Of a stretch of DNA of 37,206 nucleotides, positions 14,805 to 23,455 are shown one piece after another; the stretch's first letter is position 1, and each line of letters begins with the position of its first letter. This stretch comes from a virus. The position numbers and the translations under genes were made by a program. Location: the IMG/VR virus record IMGVR_UViG_3300031269_000041, positions 1 through 37,206 of that record; one strand, written 5' to 3'. The notes beneath the pieces are model-generated. The model searched no databases, had not been told where the DNA came from, and saw only the letters and a list, made by a program, of their open reading frames with translations.

Positions 14805-16523
14805 TTAGTAGAGGTAACCTGTTGTAAAGTTTTGCTTTATGTCCCTTGCTTGCTTGTCCATCTCATCCTTTTGATGGCTTCTGATGCGCCTTGCGAGATC
14901 ATCGCTGGACTCCCCTGGCCTTTGGACGACTGTGATGGGGCTCCCAGTGTAGTTTGAGTTCACTTCAGGTGTTCTGGGGATGGATGATGCACCGCTCCTT
15001 GTGTCCCTGGATACAGAGCCTCCAGCCCCAATCATTGAGGCTCCTTGATTGAACATGTCCACCTTTGCCTTGATGTCTTTTACAACGCTCAGCTCAAGCC
15101 CTGGGATGATGCTTGCTCCCTCCAGGAGGCTCCCCAGGAGAGAGCTGAACTTTGTGCTGATCTCAACAATGGTCTCAAAAGCATCATCCTTGATCCCCTT
15201 CCATGCTCCTTTCGCTTCAGCCTCAAGATCATTCCATCCATCAACCATTCCCCAGATTGAATTATAAACCTCATCCTTGAACAGTGGCCAGATCTTAAAC
15301 ATGTATAGAAAGAAGTCCTCAGCAGACTTACCAGCAATCTCCCAAGCATCTTTTATTATGTAGATCGCTTTTCCGAGATCAGGATACTTCTTAACAAGCT
15401 CACCAACTGCACTGTTTTGACCCTTGAAAAACTTGTCAAAATCTTCAATCAAGTATCCAATCAGCGCAACCAGTGCAGCGATAGCGATAGGGATCAAAAG
15501 CACCTTTGCTTGAGCAAGGAGCGCGCTTGCACCAAGGAGCCTGTAAGCCATCACAAGACCCCTTATCACCTTGATAAAGCTCAGTATTCCGCCTATCGCC
15601 TGATAGGCTATGAACGTCGCCATGATGAATTGTAGTATCCTCATCGTGCGTTCAAGTCCACCAAGCCATGAGATGAGGGTCTGGACAAGTCCCACAACGG
15701 ACTTGATGCCTTTACCCATCAGCTTGAGAGCATCCACAGCAAGCATGATGCCTTGCTTGATCCTGAGCTTTAGGAGCCCCTTTGTCTCCTTTGTCCAGTT
15801 GAGGGTTGCCTTTGCAATCTCAAGAGCTTCAGGGATCAGCTCAAGAGCAACCGCATCCTTTACAGCCTTTATGGTGAACTTGATCTTATCAATCGTATCA
15901 TTGAACTCCTCAGCTTTTTGAGCGGTCTCCTGAGAGAGCACAAGACCAAGCTCCCTGGACTCCTCCCTCATTGCCCTGATTGCTCCTGATCCAGCATCAA
16001 GGAATGATGCCATCCTGATCCCCTGTTCCCCCAGGAGCTTCATCCTGAGTGATGCTCTTATAGCTGGATCTTTGACACCCTTGAGACCATCAGACACAGC
16101 CTCCAGCTTTTTATCAATGGGGAGCTTTGCAAACTTGTTTGCATCAATGTTGAGCGCTCTCAGGGAGAGCCTCAGACCCTTGTTTCCCTGAGCCGCTTCA
16201 ACGCTGTTCTTAGTCAGATCCTTGAGGATGTCGTTAAGCTGTTCACCTGATGCACCGCTGAGACCAGCGGCATACTGAAGCTCAAGGAGTTCCTGAGCTG
16301 TGAGTCCGATATTTCGAGCCGCCTTTGTGACCTCATCAATCCCCTCAGCGGTCGTTTTGACGAACTTGTACACACCCACAGCTGCTCCAGTGGATACAGC
16401 CGTGATCACCTTGAGGGAGGTCTTGAGTTTATCAACACCTCCCTCAGCGTCCTTGAGTGGCTTTGAGTCAACGTCAAAGCCCCATTTTGTGATCAGTTCC
16501 CTGATGATCTGCTTTACAGCCAC
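14805..16523 (-). CDS. Tail tape measure protein
   Basis: The protein has 572 aa from a GTG at 16523. An in-frame TTG at 16574 would add 17 residues but overlaps the chaperone extension; GGAG lies before the GTG, and the family usually starts near IRELITKWGFD. Helical repeats, a hydrophobic central block with several membrane-like segments (for example FIMATFIAYQAIGGILSFI) and a disordered C-terminus are typical. At about 0.15 nm per residue it would specify a short tail near 85 nm (rule of thumb, inference). Confidence 0.8.
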   Translation of the reverse strand: MAVKQIIRELITKWGFDVDSKPLKDAEGGVDKLKTSLKVITAVSTGAAVGVYKFVKTTAEGIDEVTKAARNIGLTAQELLELQYAAGLSGASGEQLNDILKDLTKNSVEAAQGNKGLRLSLRALNIDANKFAKLPIDKKLEAVSDGLKGVKDPAIRASLRMKLLGEQGIRMASFLDAGSGAIRAMREESRELGLVLSQETAQKAEEFNDTIDKIKFTIKAVKDAVALELIPEALEIAKATLNWTKETKGLLKLRIKQGIMLAVDALKLMGKGIKSVVGLVQTLISWLGGLERTMRILQFIMATFIAYQAIGGILSFIKVIRGLVMAYRLLGASALLAQAKVLLIPIAIAALVALIGYLIEDFDKFFKGQNSAVGELVKKYPDLGKAIYIIKDAWEIAGKSAEDFFLYMFKIWPLFKDEVYNSIWGMVDGWNDLEAEAKGAWKGIKDDAFETIVEISTKFSSLLGSLLEGASIIPGLELSVVKDIKAKVDMFNQGASMIGAGGSVSRDTRSGASSIPRTPEVNSNYTGSPITVVQRPGESSDDLARRIRSHQKDEMDKQARDIKQNFTTGYLY

Positions 16524-16527
16524 AGCC

Positions 16528-16968
16528 CTAACTCCATTGCGGCTCCTTGGTTTGCTCTTGCTTTTCCCTAGCAACTTGAGCGCTCAAGGAGTCAATTTCC
16601 TGTTTGATGTCAAGGGCTGAATGTACATCCATCAAGGTTGATAGGGTGTGAAGCTCCATGATCTCAGTGTATGTGGTGAGACCATAAACAATGGGTCTCC
16701 ACACCCACCAATTAAGATCACGAGACTTGATCAGCGCCTTGATCTTTAGCTCCCCTGATCTTTGACTTGATTGTGTATCTTCTCCAGCTCCTCCTCTGAG
16801 AGTCCCAGACTCACCTCCTCCATCGCTGAGCTGCTTGAATCCTCCTGATAGGTGCTTTCTTCCAGGAGTGAAGGGCTGTTCCCATCCTCCCTCCAGATCT
16901 CCTCCAGCTTGCCCTTGAGACCCTTCACCGATTTCATCTTGTTCATGAGCGCGTTGAAGGATCTTGTA
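16528..16968 (-). CDS. Probable -1 frameshift extension of the tail assembly chaperone
   Basis: After the chaperone stop (16746) the -1 frame stays open to a TAG at 16530-16528. The gap 16575-16745 would otherwise hold no gene, yet it encodes a coding-like Trp-rich stretch (NWWVWRPIVYGLTTY). A T7 run at 16974-16968, read as GAT TTT TTT in the zero frame, is an ideal X-XXY-YYZ slippery site and would give a 146-residue extension. The -1 frame is also open further upstream, so openness alone does not fix the slip point. Such fusions (lambda gpG-GT type) chaperone tape measure assembly. Confidence 0.55.
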   Translation of the reverse strand, partial: YKILQRAHEQDEIGEGSQGQAGGDLEGGWEQPFTPGRKHLSGGFKQLSDGGGESGTLRGGAGEDTQSSQRSGELKIKALIKSRDLNWWVWRPIVYGLTTYTEIMELHTLSTLMDVHSALDIKQEIDSLSAQVAREKQEQTKEPQWS

Positions 16969-17576
16969 AAAAAATCCTGATAGTGGAACCTCAAGCTCCA
17001 GACGATCACCTCCATCATCCCATACTCATTGAGCATGAAGTCTCTATCCACGTCCATCTTTGCCCAGACTGGAGCTTTTCCAGTGCGGTTGAGCACCACA
17101 TCAGTTGTGCAAAGGATGTCCTTGATGATCACACCAACTCCAGCCTCATCAACGCGCTTGAACAGACTGCTCACAGCGCGCTCAATCCCAGCTCCCTCAA
17201 GGGCTTCAGCTTGCTCAATCGTTACATCACCATCAGACCCCATGAACGCTGATACAGCGGCCCCAAAAGGTCCACCCACAATCCTCCCCAATCTGATGAG
17301 GAGCTGTGTGGAGTAAATGGGATTGAATGCTCTCACCCTCACCCTGAGATCCCCAGTGGGGAATGTGAACACTTTCACCTCCCAGGGCTTGCGAGGTTCT
17401 GGGGCGGGCTCCTCAATGGGAGCTGATGTGGGCTCATCTGGAAGCTCCTGAGAGCCCTCCTCCTGGATGGGAGCATCATCTGGGATGTTCCCATCCCACA
17501 TATCTTTGATGGGCTCCACAGCATCCTTAGCGCTTGCTGGTAAGGTGATCCCTTTTGATTTCGTCTTGCTTGTCAT
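16746..17576 (-). CDS. Tail assembly chaperone
   Basis: The protein has 276 aa. An acidic, Pro-rich N-terminus (30-62) leads to a folded core (about 65-215; KVFTFPTGDLRVRVRAFNP). It then has an acidic tail. The position between the tail tube and tape measure genes, with a downstream -1 open frame, is the defining context of myophage tail chaperones. The size is larger than lambda gpG (140 aa). No enzyme motif is visible. Confidence 0.7.
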   Translation of the reverse strand: MTSKTKSKGITLPASAKDAVEPIKDMWDGNIPDDAPIQEEGSQELPDEPTSAPIEEPAPEPRKPWEVKVFTFPTGDLRVRVRAFNPIYSTQLLIRLGRIVGGPFGAAVSAFMGSDGDVTIEQAEALEGAGIERAVSSLFKRVDEAGVGVIIKDILCTTDVVLNRTGKAPVWAKMDVDRDFMLNEYGMMEVIVWSLRFHYQDFFTRSFNALMNKMKSVKGLKGKLEEIWREDGNSPSLLEESTYQEDSSSSAMEEVSLGLSEEELEKIHNQVKDQGS

Positions 17577-17610
17577 GTTCTTAATTCCGTTCCACTGGAA
17601 GTGTTAAAGT

Positions 17611-17639
17611 GAGAGCCCCAGGGCAATCCCAGGGCTCTC
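17611..17639 (-). terminator. Hairpin after the tail tube gene
   Basis: GAGAGCCC (17611-17618) pairs with GGGCTCTC (17632-17639), and GGG with CCC extends the stem inside. The hairpin lies just beyond the tube stop. The minus-strand tail is weakly T-rich (ACTTTAAC). It probably trims transcription or stabilises the 3' end of the abundant tube mRNA. Confidence 0.6.
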
Positions 17640-17645
17640 GATGGA

Positions 17646-18065
17646 TCAAACGTTTGAGCCCACGTAGTGATCCAGGACTGGGCAAAGGAAGGCCCACTGG
17701 ACGTTCCCTGTTTCAGCTTCATAAGCCTTGTCACTGATCTTCTGGAGTCGTGTGGACTCAGCAAAGTGAAGGCTTGTTCCATTAGCATCCTCCACACCCA
17801 GTGGAGCCTCACCCGCTCCAAGCTTCTCTTGAGCAAGTGCAATGCCCATAAAGTAATCATTGGAAGGGCTGGAGCCCAAGAGTGTGAAAGTCACAAGACC
17901 AGATTTATCACTGGAGAGGTTGAAACACCAGTCTCCCTGGACTCCCACTGTAAGTGTTGCAGCTTCAGACCTTCGAGCCGCATTGATCATAGTTCCTGGA
18001 GCGTATCCTGTGACAATGTGTGTCCCATGAATTGCGCTCACCTCTCCTGGTGCATAACTTGGCAT
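17646..18065 (-). CDS. Tail tube protein (DUF3277)
   Basis: The protein has 139 aa. The start YAPGEVSAIHGTHIVTGYAPGTMI and the later VTFTLLGSSPSNDYF (about 58-72) match DUF3277 tube proteins of KPP10/Pam3-type myophages. Rings of this subunit form the inner tube. It lies downstream of the sheath gene and carries its own hairpin after the stop, as expected for a highly expressed gene. Confidence 0.8.
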   Translation of the reverse strand: MPSYAPGEVSAIHGTHIVTGYAPGTMINAARRSEAATLTVGVQGDWCFNLSSDKSGLVTFTLLGSSPSNDYFMGIALAQEKLGAGEAPLGVEDANGTSLHFAESTRLQKISDKAYEAETGNVQWAFLCPVLDHYVGSNV

Positions 18066-18123
18066 GATTGAACTCCTATGTTCATTTTTTGTATTGGATC
18101 AGTTTTGTATATAAGGGCTCAGA

Positions 18124-19485
18124 TCATGCGATCAGTTTACCGCTGTATGATGTCTTGTTGATTGCTCCAGCAAGGTAGAACTCAAAGGTGATTGTGGGTA
18201 GTGATCGTGTTGCCCTCTCAGCGCTTGTCATGGTTCGCACATCCACAGCATTGATCACAGGAGCGGGCTCATCTGTGAACAGTTGAGTGTTGAGACCCTT
18301 TGCAAAGCGATCTCTCAGGATGTTGGTGAAGATCGCTTTTCCAGCGTTTGTCATGGGGATTTTGCTTCCACTCTTTGACGCCTCAACCTTTGCCTGGAAT
18401 GATGCCTCCTCAAGTCGTGTGGTTGTCCAGTCAATCCCCAGGAGGACATCCATCCACTCTCCTGATGATGCCTTGCAATCCTCACCAGTCACAGTGAGAC
18501 CTCCAGCTACATCAGCAAAGAATCCATTCTTTGCCTCAAGGAATGCGCGCTCACCACTCGTGATGGTTGCTGGGGTGATTCCAGGCATAGGCACATTATT
18601 GTAAACTGTAGAGCGCTCATCAGCGTTCACTGAGAGCCTGTTCCCATGAAGGGCAACGTTGGGAAACTCCCAAAAGCGATCAGTCCAGAAGATCCCTCCA
18701 TCCCTGGAGAGGGTCTGTGCAGCGCTCAGAACATCATCAGTCGCACTGGTAATGCAATCAGCATCACTGGTGAGACCCATGGGGAGCTTGCGCCTTGTCT
18801 GGCACCATGCAAGGAGAGCCAACACATCAGCCTTTGTGGGATTGAGTAGAGCCACACCATAGAAGTCTGAGTTCTCCAGGAGGCAAGCATCCAGAGCCTC
18901 AGCAACGGTCTCAGCGCTTGCTGTGTTTGCCGTGGTGTTTGCAATGGATTGAGATCCATCCACAGTTGATGTGAATCCCACACCTGGGAAATCACTTGTG
19001 ACGATGTATTCACCCGCTCCCCCATCAGTCACAGTCACAGGAAGGGGTGAGTTGTTGATCTCCAGCTTGATCAGATCCCTGATCTGTGAAGCTGAGGGTG
19101 TGCCTGATGGAGCTGTGATCCTCACCTCAAATGTGACCCCAGTTGGGAGCTTGTAAGCATAGGTGTAGACAGCCTCAGCGGTTGCTGTTCCCACAGTGAT
19201 TGTGTCCACCTGAGCGACACCCACAGCGCGCCTCCCAACCATCACTTTCTGAGGAGTGAGATCCATCCCCAGGAGGTTTGAAACAGCAATTTTCTCAGCG
19301 TCCTTGTCTGTGAATCCAGCGTCTTGCATCCCCTTGAGGATGTCCGCTCCAGCTCCAGCAAAAAGCTGTGTGCGCTCAGGAAAACGCGCGTGCTCTCCCA
19401 GAACCAGCAAGGTTCCAAAACCAGCGGTTGAGAGGTTGACTGTTCCAGAGATGATCTGGACGTTTTCACGATCAGTGATTCCCAT
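18124..19485 (-). CDS. Tail sheath protein (DUF3383)
   Basis: The protein has 453 aa. The start (NVQIISGTVNLSTAGFGTLLVLGE) and the C-terminal domain with TNAGKAIFTNILRDRFAKGLN and DVRTMTSAERATRSLPTITFEF match DUF3383-type sheaths. A Thr/Val/Gly-rich inserted region (about 95-195, with VTDGGAGEYIVTSDFPG) looks like an exposed surface domain. Contraction of this polymer drives the tube through the host envelope. Confidence 0.82.
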   Translation of the reverse strand: MGITDRENVQIISGTVNLSTAGFGTLLVLGEHARFPERTQLFAGAGADILKGMQDAGFTDKDAEKIAVSNLLGMDLTPQKVMVGRRAVGVAQVDTITVGTATAEAVYTYAYKLPTGVTFEVRITAPSGTPSASQIRDLIKLEINNSPLPVTVTDGGAGEYIVTSDFPGVGFTSTVDGSQSIANTTANTASAETVAEALDACLLENSDFYGVALLNPTKADVLALLAWCQTRRKLPMGLTSDADCITSATDDVLSAAQTLSRDGGIFWTDRFWEFPNVALHGNRLSVNADERSTVYNNVPMPGITPATITSGERAFLEAKNGFFADVAGGLTVTGEDCKASSGEWMDVLLGIDWTTTRLEEASFQAKVEASKSGSKIPMTNAGKAIFTNILRDRFAKGLNTQLFTDEPAPVINAVDVRTMTSAERATRSLPTITFEFYLAGAINKTSYSGKLIA

Positions 19486-19500
19486 GAGGGGCTCCTTTAT

Positions 19501-20040
19501 TTAAGTTAAATCAATGTCCAGACTTACGCTGGACTTGTTGTTTTCATCGCTCAACACATCACCCTCAAAGGTAACATGATCTATCACTCCAGGAGATGTC
19601 CTGTATTCAACACCATAAGAGAACTGGAGGGTAAGGGTTGCCCTTTTTTCATTCCTTGTTGAGAGGAAGGTTGTGGAGTCGATTGAACCTAACTCACGTT
19701 GATATGCAACTCCACCATTGAAAAGAGTGGGCTTGTGATACTCCTGGAGCGCTCTCCTGATTGCATCAACATCCTCATCTGAGCCCTCACCATACAGTGA
19801 GAGCGTTACTGTAGCAATCCTCTCCCCAGTGTGGAGAGCCTCCTCACCATCCATCACCTGAGCATCACGATCACCCACCCTTCTTGCAGGAGTTACCCTC
19901 ACTGAGCACCATGGAGCTGATGGGTTAGGCGCTCCCTTGCTGTCTCCAGTTCTGGGCTGATCGTGATCAATCACTGTGTGTGATGGGAGGATCTCCTCAA
20001 TGTAATCCCCTATTGCATCTTTTGCGGTTGTAAAGCTCAT
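19501..20040 (-). CDS. Neck/tail terminator protein, LIC_12616-like
   Basis: The protein has 179 aa. Features of the phage neck terminator family are the APWCSVRVTPARRVG segment (about 43-57), ERIATVTLSLYGEGSDEDVDAIRRAL (about 73-98) and a C-terminal beta region with QFSYGVEY. It caps the finished tail for joining to the head. Its ATG overlaps the upstream stop by 4 bases. Confidence 0.65.
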   Translation of the reverse strand: MSFTTAKDAIGDYIEEILPSHTVIDHDQPRTGDSKGAPNPSAPWCSVRVTPARRVGDRDAQVMDGEEALHTGERIATVTLSLYGEGSDEDVDAIRRALQEYHKPTLFNGGVAYQRELGSIDSTTFLSTRNEKRATLTLQFSYGVEYRTSPGVIDHVTFEGDVLSDENNKSSVSLDIDLT

Positions 20041-20390
20041 GGTTCATCTATCCTGATTGCGAGAACCTCCCAGTGAGGTAGCGTGTGTTCAATGGGCTCA
20101 CAGTTCATCACCTCATAATCAAGCCCATTGATGCTGATCACATCAGCGGGTGTCATGAGCTTTTCATTGAGCTTCCTCAGCTCAGTGTTGCTGATGATGA
20201 GTTTAGGGTCTCGTGTGCGCTGAGCGTCGCTCAAGGACACTGTGGATTCAGATGATGCGGGCTCAGGGTATCCCTGGATGATGAACACTTCATCATCACC
20301 AGGGACAAATTTCCTGGAGACGTATTCACCAGGAGCCCCCCTTGTGACTGGGAGAGCCCTTGCTCCCAGGATTGATCCTCTACCTCTCAT
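20037..20390 (-). CDS. Head closure / head-tail joining protein (inferred)
   Basis: The protein has 117 aa. The sequence is beta-rich with a basic start (MRGRGSILGARALPVTRG), and ends with INGLDYEVMNCEPIEH, similar in style to neck proteins that contain an oxidised/beta-barrel fold. The assignment rests on size and position between the connector genes and tail terminator, with ATGA overlaps on both sides, rather than on a clear motif. Confidence 0.5.
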   Translation of the reverse strand: MRGRGSILGARALPVTRGAPGEYVSRKFVPGDDEVFIIQGYPEPASSESTVSLSDAQRTRDPKLIISNTELRKLNEKLMTPADVISINGLDYEVMNCEPIEHTLPHWEVLAIRIDEP

Positions 20391-20851
20391 GATTTGTCCT
20401 CCATCCTCACCTGATACGATACAGCGTTGCGCGCTGTTCCTGTGTCAATGAGAGGATTGTCTGAGCCCTTTTGCTCAATGGTTGATTCTGCGTTACCTGG
20501 ATCACTGAATGATGTGATTGCCTTTTGGAGTTCAGCCTTGAACTTGATCCCCACCTTGTTGAGCGCTCCCTCAACTGTGGAGCGTCCCTGGATGATTGCC
20601 TCCAGCTCCCTCTTGAGCATTGCCTCAATCTCTGGAGCCACAGCATCAGTGGTCTCACCCACAACAGGACGCTCAGGGATGTCCACAGTTCCAACCTCAT
20701 TGAGCCACATGTAATCAGCAACGCTCAGCTCACCCTGATCACCTGGACTTTCTCCAGCGAAAAAGCCCACAGCAACATGAGGGGCTTTTCTCATGAGATC
20801 CATTTGACCCATGATGCGCTTGTAACCCTTGTCCTTGTCTATTGTGTCCAC
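20387..20851 (-). CDS. HK97 gp10-like / virion morphogenesis protein
   Basis: The protein has 154 aa. The pattern is that of HK97 gp10-like and Mu gpG-like proteins: VAVGFFAGES, MWLNEVGTVDIPERPVVG (about 49-66) and, near the C-terminus, NPLIDTGTARNAVSYQV (about 131-147). These small proteins act in the neck or tail completion. It is coupled to the next gene by a 4-base overlap. Confidence 0.7.
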   Translation of the reverse strand: MDTIDKDKGYKRIMGQMDLMRKAPHVAVGFFAGESPGDQGELSVADYMWLNEVGTVDIPERPVVGETTDAVAPEIEAMLKRELEAIIQGRSTVEGALNKVGIKFKAELQKAITSFSDPGNAESTIEQKGSDNPLIDTGTARNAVSYQVRMEDKS

Positions 20852-20886
20852 TTGAGACCTCCTGTGAGCGCGCTGAGCACGTTTGT

Positions 20887-21264
20887 TTAGAGCCCTGGAT
20901 TCATCCTATACCTTCCCCAGTATCGCTCCTCTACAGCCTTGAGGGTCTCCTCAGTGGAGCGGTATGTCTCAGCAATCCTTGAGGAGCGCTTTGAGCTGAT
21001 CGTGGGATCAGTCCTTTCAGCGTCCTGTATTGCGTACACAAACACACCCAGCTTGACGCTTGAGGGGATGGATTCATCAACACCAAAGCCATCAACAAAG
21101 GGGTTGTTGATAAACAGATCAGCTTGTTCCATCGCTCCCTCAAGGGAGAGGTTTAGGATGAAGTCATCTGTGTTGTCTCCACTGGGGAGCTTTGCGTATT
21201 GCTTGAACTCAGTGAGCAACGTTGCAATGTCTGGATCTGGCAATCTGTCTTGTATCGCTCCCAT
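20887..21264 (-). CDS. Head-tail connector, gp6-like
   Basis: The protein has 125 aa, mostly helical, with LPSGDNTDDFILNLSLEGAMEQADLFINNPF (discontinuous core of the gp6-like adaptor family: acidic helix, then helix with ADLFINN). These adaptors form a ring below the portal. The location after the capsid gene and before the gp10-like gene fits. Confidence 0.6.
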   Translation of the reverse strand: MGAIQDRLPDPDIATLLTEFKQYAKLPSGDNTDDFILNLSLEGAMEQADLFINNPFVDGFGVDESIPSSVKLGVFVYAIQDAERTDPTISSKRSSRIAETYRSTEETLKAVEERYWGRYRMNPGL

Positions 21265-21325
21265 GGGAGTCCTCCTTGAGCCCCTCTCCTGGGGCTTGTG
21301 TTCATTGAATCAGCTCAGGGAGTCC

Positions 21326-21778
21326 TCACTCCTCTTGATCGCTCACCACAAGAGAAGCATCAGCGCTGATCTCCTCATTGCTCAACTCACCTGTGAGCGC
21401 GCCTTGGGACTCCTCAAGCCAAAGCTGGAGAGCAATGGTGTTCTCCTCCTTTGTTGGGTAAGTGGTCTCACCCTCAGCTTGCAGCGCATACACTTTTTTC
21501 AGTGCAGCCCTGATCTCATTCCCATTCCCACCCTCAAGGGCTTTGTTCACCTCCTCAGTGAGTGTGAATGAGGTTGCGATTGATCCCCCTGATGGGTTTA
21601 TGGGATCAACGTTTTTTGCACCTCCAGCCTCATCAATGGGATCTCCCAGGTGTCCATCACCATAAACGCGCTTGATTGCATCAACCGCATGATTACCCAG
21701 CCACTTTGTTTTACCAGCAAAGAAGCGCTGATCTGAGTAATTGAATGTGACAAGGATAGGGTAAAGTCGCTTTGACAT
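21326..21778 (-). CDS. Unknown 150-aa protein after the capsid gene
   Basis: No family is recognised. It begins MSKRLYPILVTFNYSDQRFFAGKTKW, has a Gly/Asp-rich centre and an acidic C-terminus (ELSNEEISADASL). Place and size allow a capsid decoration protein, head completion protein or a connector accessory. A terminator after the capsid gene separates the two, so it would be made at a lower level. Confidence 0.55.
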   Translation of the reverse strand: MSKRLYPILVTFNYSDQRFFAGKTKWLGNHAVDAIKRVYGDGHLGDPIDEAGGAKNVDPINPSGGSIATSFTLTEEVNKALEGGNGNEIRAALKKVYALQAEGETTYPTKEENTIALQLWLEESQGALTGELSNEEISADASLVVSDQEE

Positions 21779-21804
21779 GAGTTGTCTCTCTTGGTTTGGA
21801 TCAG

Positions 21805-21845
21805 GTTAAAACAAAAGCCCCTCCCTCATTGAGAGGTGAGGGGCT
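21805..21845 (-). terminator. Intrinsic terminator after the major capsid gene
   Basis: AGCCCCTC (21816-21823) pairs with GAGGGGCT (21838-21845), with CCTC/GAGG extending inside. On the minus strand TTTTGTTTT follows (complement of 21807-21815). It lies just beyond the capsid stop and likely allows partial read-through, giving capsid excess over tail genes. Confidence 0.85.
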
Positions 21846-21871
21846 AGAAAATGAATGAACTGAGGTTGAGA

Positions 21872-23452
21872 TCAGGCTGGTGCTGAATCGAAAGAACCAA
21901 CAACCATAGCTTCTGGACGGTAGTATGCGAGCATCAAGCGTTGCTCCATGAGGAGCTGGATCATGTTGCGCATGAAGAAATCATTGTGTGATTCAGACAT
22001 GCGCACATTGGTTTGCTCACGATCAAACAACTCAACAGCAAGCTGGAAGTTGCCCACAAGGAAATCACCCTCATTAATGGCTGTGGTTTCGACGAAAGGA
22101 ACACGCCACACTTGACCATTCACAAGGAGGTACATGTACCCCTTGTTGTCATTCTTCAGGAGTTCAAGATCCTCAATGTCTTGAGGGTTGAGGATTGCTC
22201 CTGTTGATGGGTATTCAGCAAGACGCCCCTTTGTCATGGCGCGACGCAAAGCATCATACTTTGTATCTCCAGTCTCTCCAGCGCTCCAGGAGTATGATTG
22301 AGCATTTGCATGAGTCATCATCCCCTGAAGCTCATTCCCAGCGCCAGAACCATAGAGGAGGTGCCAATCTTCATTGGTCAACATGCCAGCCGTCAAGCGA
22401 CCATCAATGTATGAGCGCAAGCGAGGTGCGTCCTCCATGATTTGACGTGTGATGGGCAAGCCCTTTGCGATGGTTTTCACATTGGCGCTCTTGAGAGCCA
22501 TTGTGATGTCTCCATCAGGCTTGCGCTCACCTTCAGGTGTAGCGGCAATGAGATCAGAACTCACGCGCGTGAGGGCGACTGTGTAGGCGTTTGAGAATGC
22601 TGTTGTGACAGTGAGCGTCCCTCCATCACCTGAGCGACTCACTCCACCTGAAGCGATTGTTTTCACTTCAGTGTTGCTCCCATCAGATACAGTGATCACT
22701 TGACCTGGTGTGAATCCACTGATCACATCAACCACAAGGGTTGTGTCTGTTCCAGCAATCGCGCTTGTGAGCTTTGCTGAGAGATTGAAGAAACCAGTTT
22801 CTTCAATCCATTCAACACCATTAACGCTGGTTGGTGATGTGCGAATGAGATCGCGTACATGCTCCATCCTGAAGGGCTTGTTCACGATGTCTGGGAGTCG
22901 CACTGGACGCACAAGGACACCCGCTGAGGAGGTGTCACTGGTGAGCCCTTTCTGTTCACGAAAGGACTCGATCTCCTTGCAGAGCTGAGCTGTGAGGAGG
23001 TTTGAATCAGTACCCTCAGCAATCATAGCCTGGACTTCTTTTGATGCGAACATGGAGCCGATATTCACAGGATCACAGCTTGTTGATCCCTTGATCCTCA
23101 TGTTCTCATACTGCTGAGACTTGACGAACAGCTCACCAGGGCTCATGAATTTGACACCATCAGTGTCTGTGTCTCCAGCCTGATAGCTGGGGCGTTGCAT
23201 ACGCTTGATGAGGGTCTCATGTTGAGAGATCAGATCAGCGTTTTGCTCACCAAAAGACTGTAGCTTTTCCTCAAAGGAGGTGATCAGCGCAGCGGTTGAA
23301 TCACTGGTCCCACCATTAGACTTGATCTCAGCGGTTTGTGTCTCAATCGCGCCTTTCATCCCCTCCATCACTTCATTGAACTTCTTAATCAGCGCAACGT
23401 TATCATTGTTGAGGTTGTCGTTTTGGCTTTGTGTCTGGTTCTTTTGGCCCAT
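21872..23452 (-). CDS. HK97-fold major capsid protein with E-loop insertion
   Basis: The protein has 526 aa. Residues 1-100 are a polar, helical, scaffold (delta)-like region. The HK97 core follows: GVLVRPVRLPDIV (178-190), VEWIEETGFFN (213-223), EGERKPDGDITM (307-318), VKTIAKGLPITRQIMEDAPRL (325-345) and GSGAGNELQGMM. Between FFNLSAKL and the EGERKP segment there is an extra region (about 229-302) of beta type: TTLVVDVISGFTPGQVITV, GGTLTVTTAF. This falls in the E-loop. The scaffold-like region is probably removed by the protease next door. Confidence 0.9.
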   Translation of the reverse strand: MGQKNQTQSQNDNLNNDNVALIKKFNEVMEGMKGAIETQTAEIKSNGGTSDSTAALITSFEEKLQSFGEQNADLISQHETLIKRMQRPSYQAGDTDTDGVKFMSPGELFVKSQQYENMRIKGSTSCDPVNIGSMFASKEVQAMIAEGTDSNLLTAQLCKEIESFREQKGLTSDTSSAGVLVRPVRLPDIVNKPFRMEHVRDLIRTSPTSVNGVEWIEETGFFNLSAKLTSAIAGTDTTLVVDVISGFTPGQVITVSDGSNTEVKTIASGGVSRSGDGGTLTVTTAFSNAYTVALTRVSSDLIAATPEGERKPDGDITMALKSANVKTIAKGLPITRQIMEDAPRLRSYIDGRLTAGMLTNEDWHLLYGSGAGNELQGMMTHANAQSYSWSAGETGDTKYDALRRAMTKGRLAEYPSTGAILNPQDIEDLELLKNDNKGYMYLLVNGQVWRVPFVETTAINEGDFLVGNFQLAVELFDREQTNVRMSESHNDFFMRNMIQLLMEQRLMLAYYRPEAMVVGSFDSAPA

Positions 23453-23455
23453 GGC

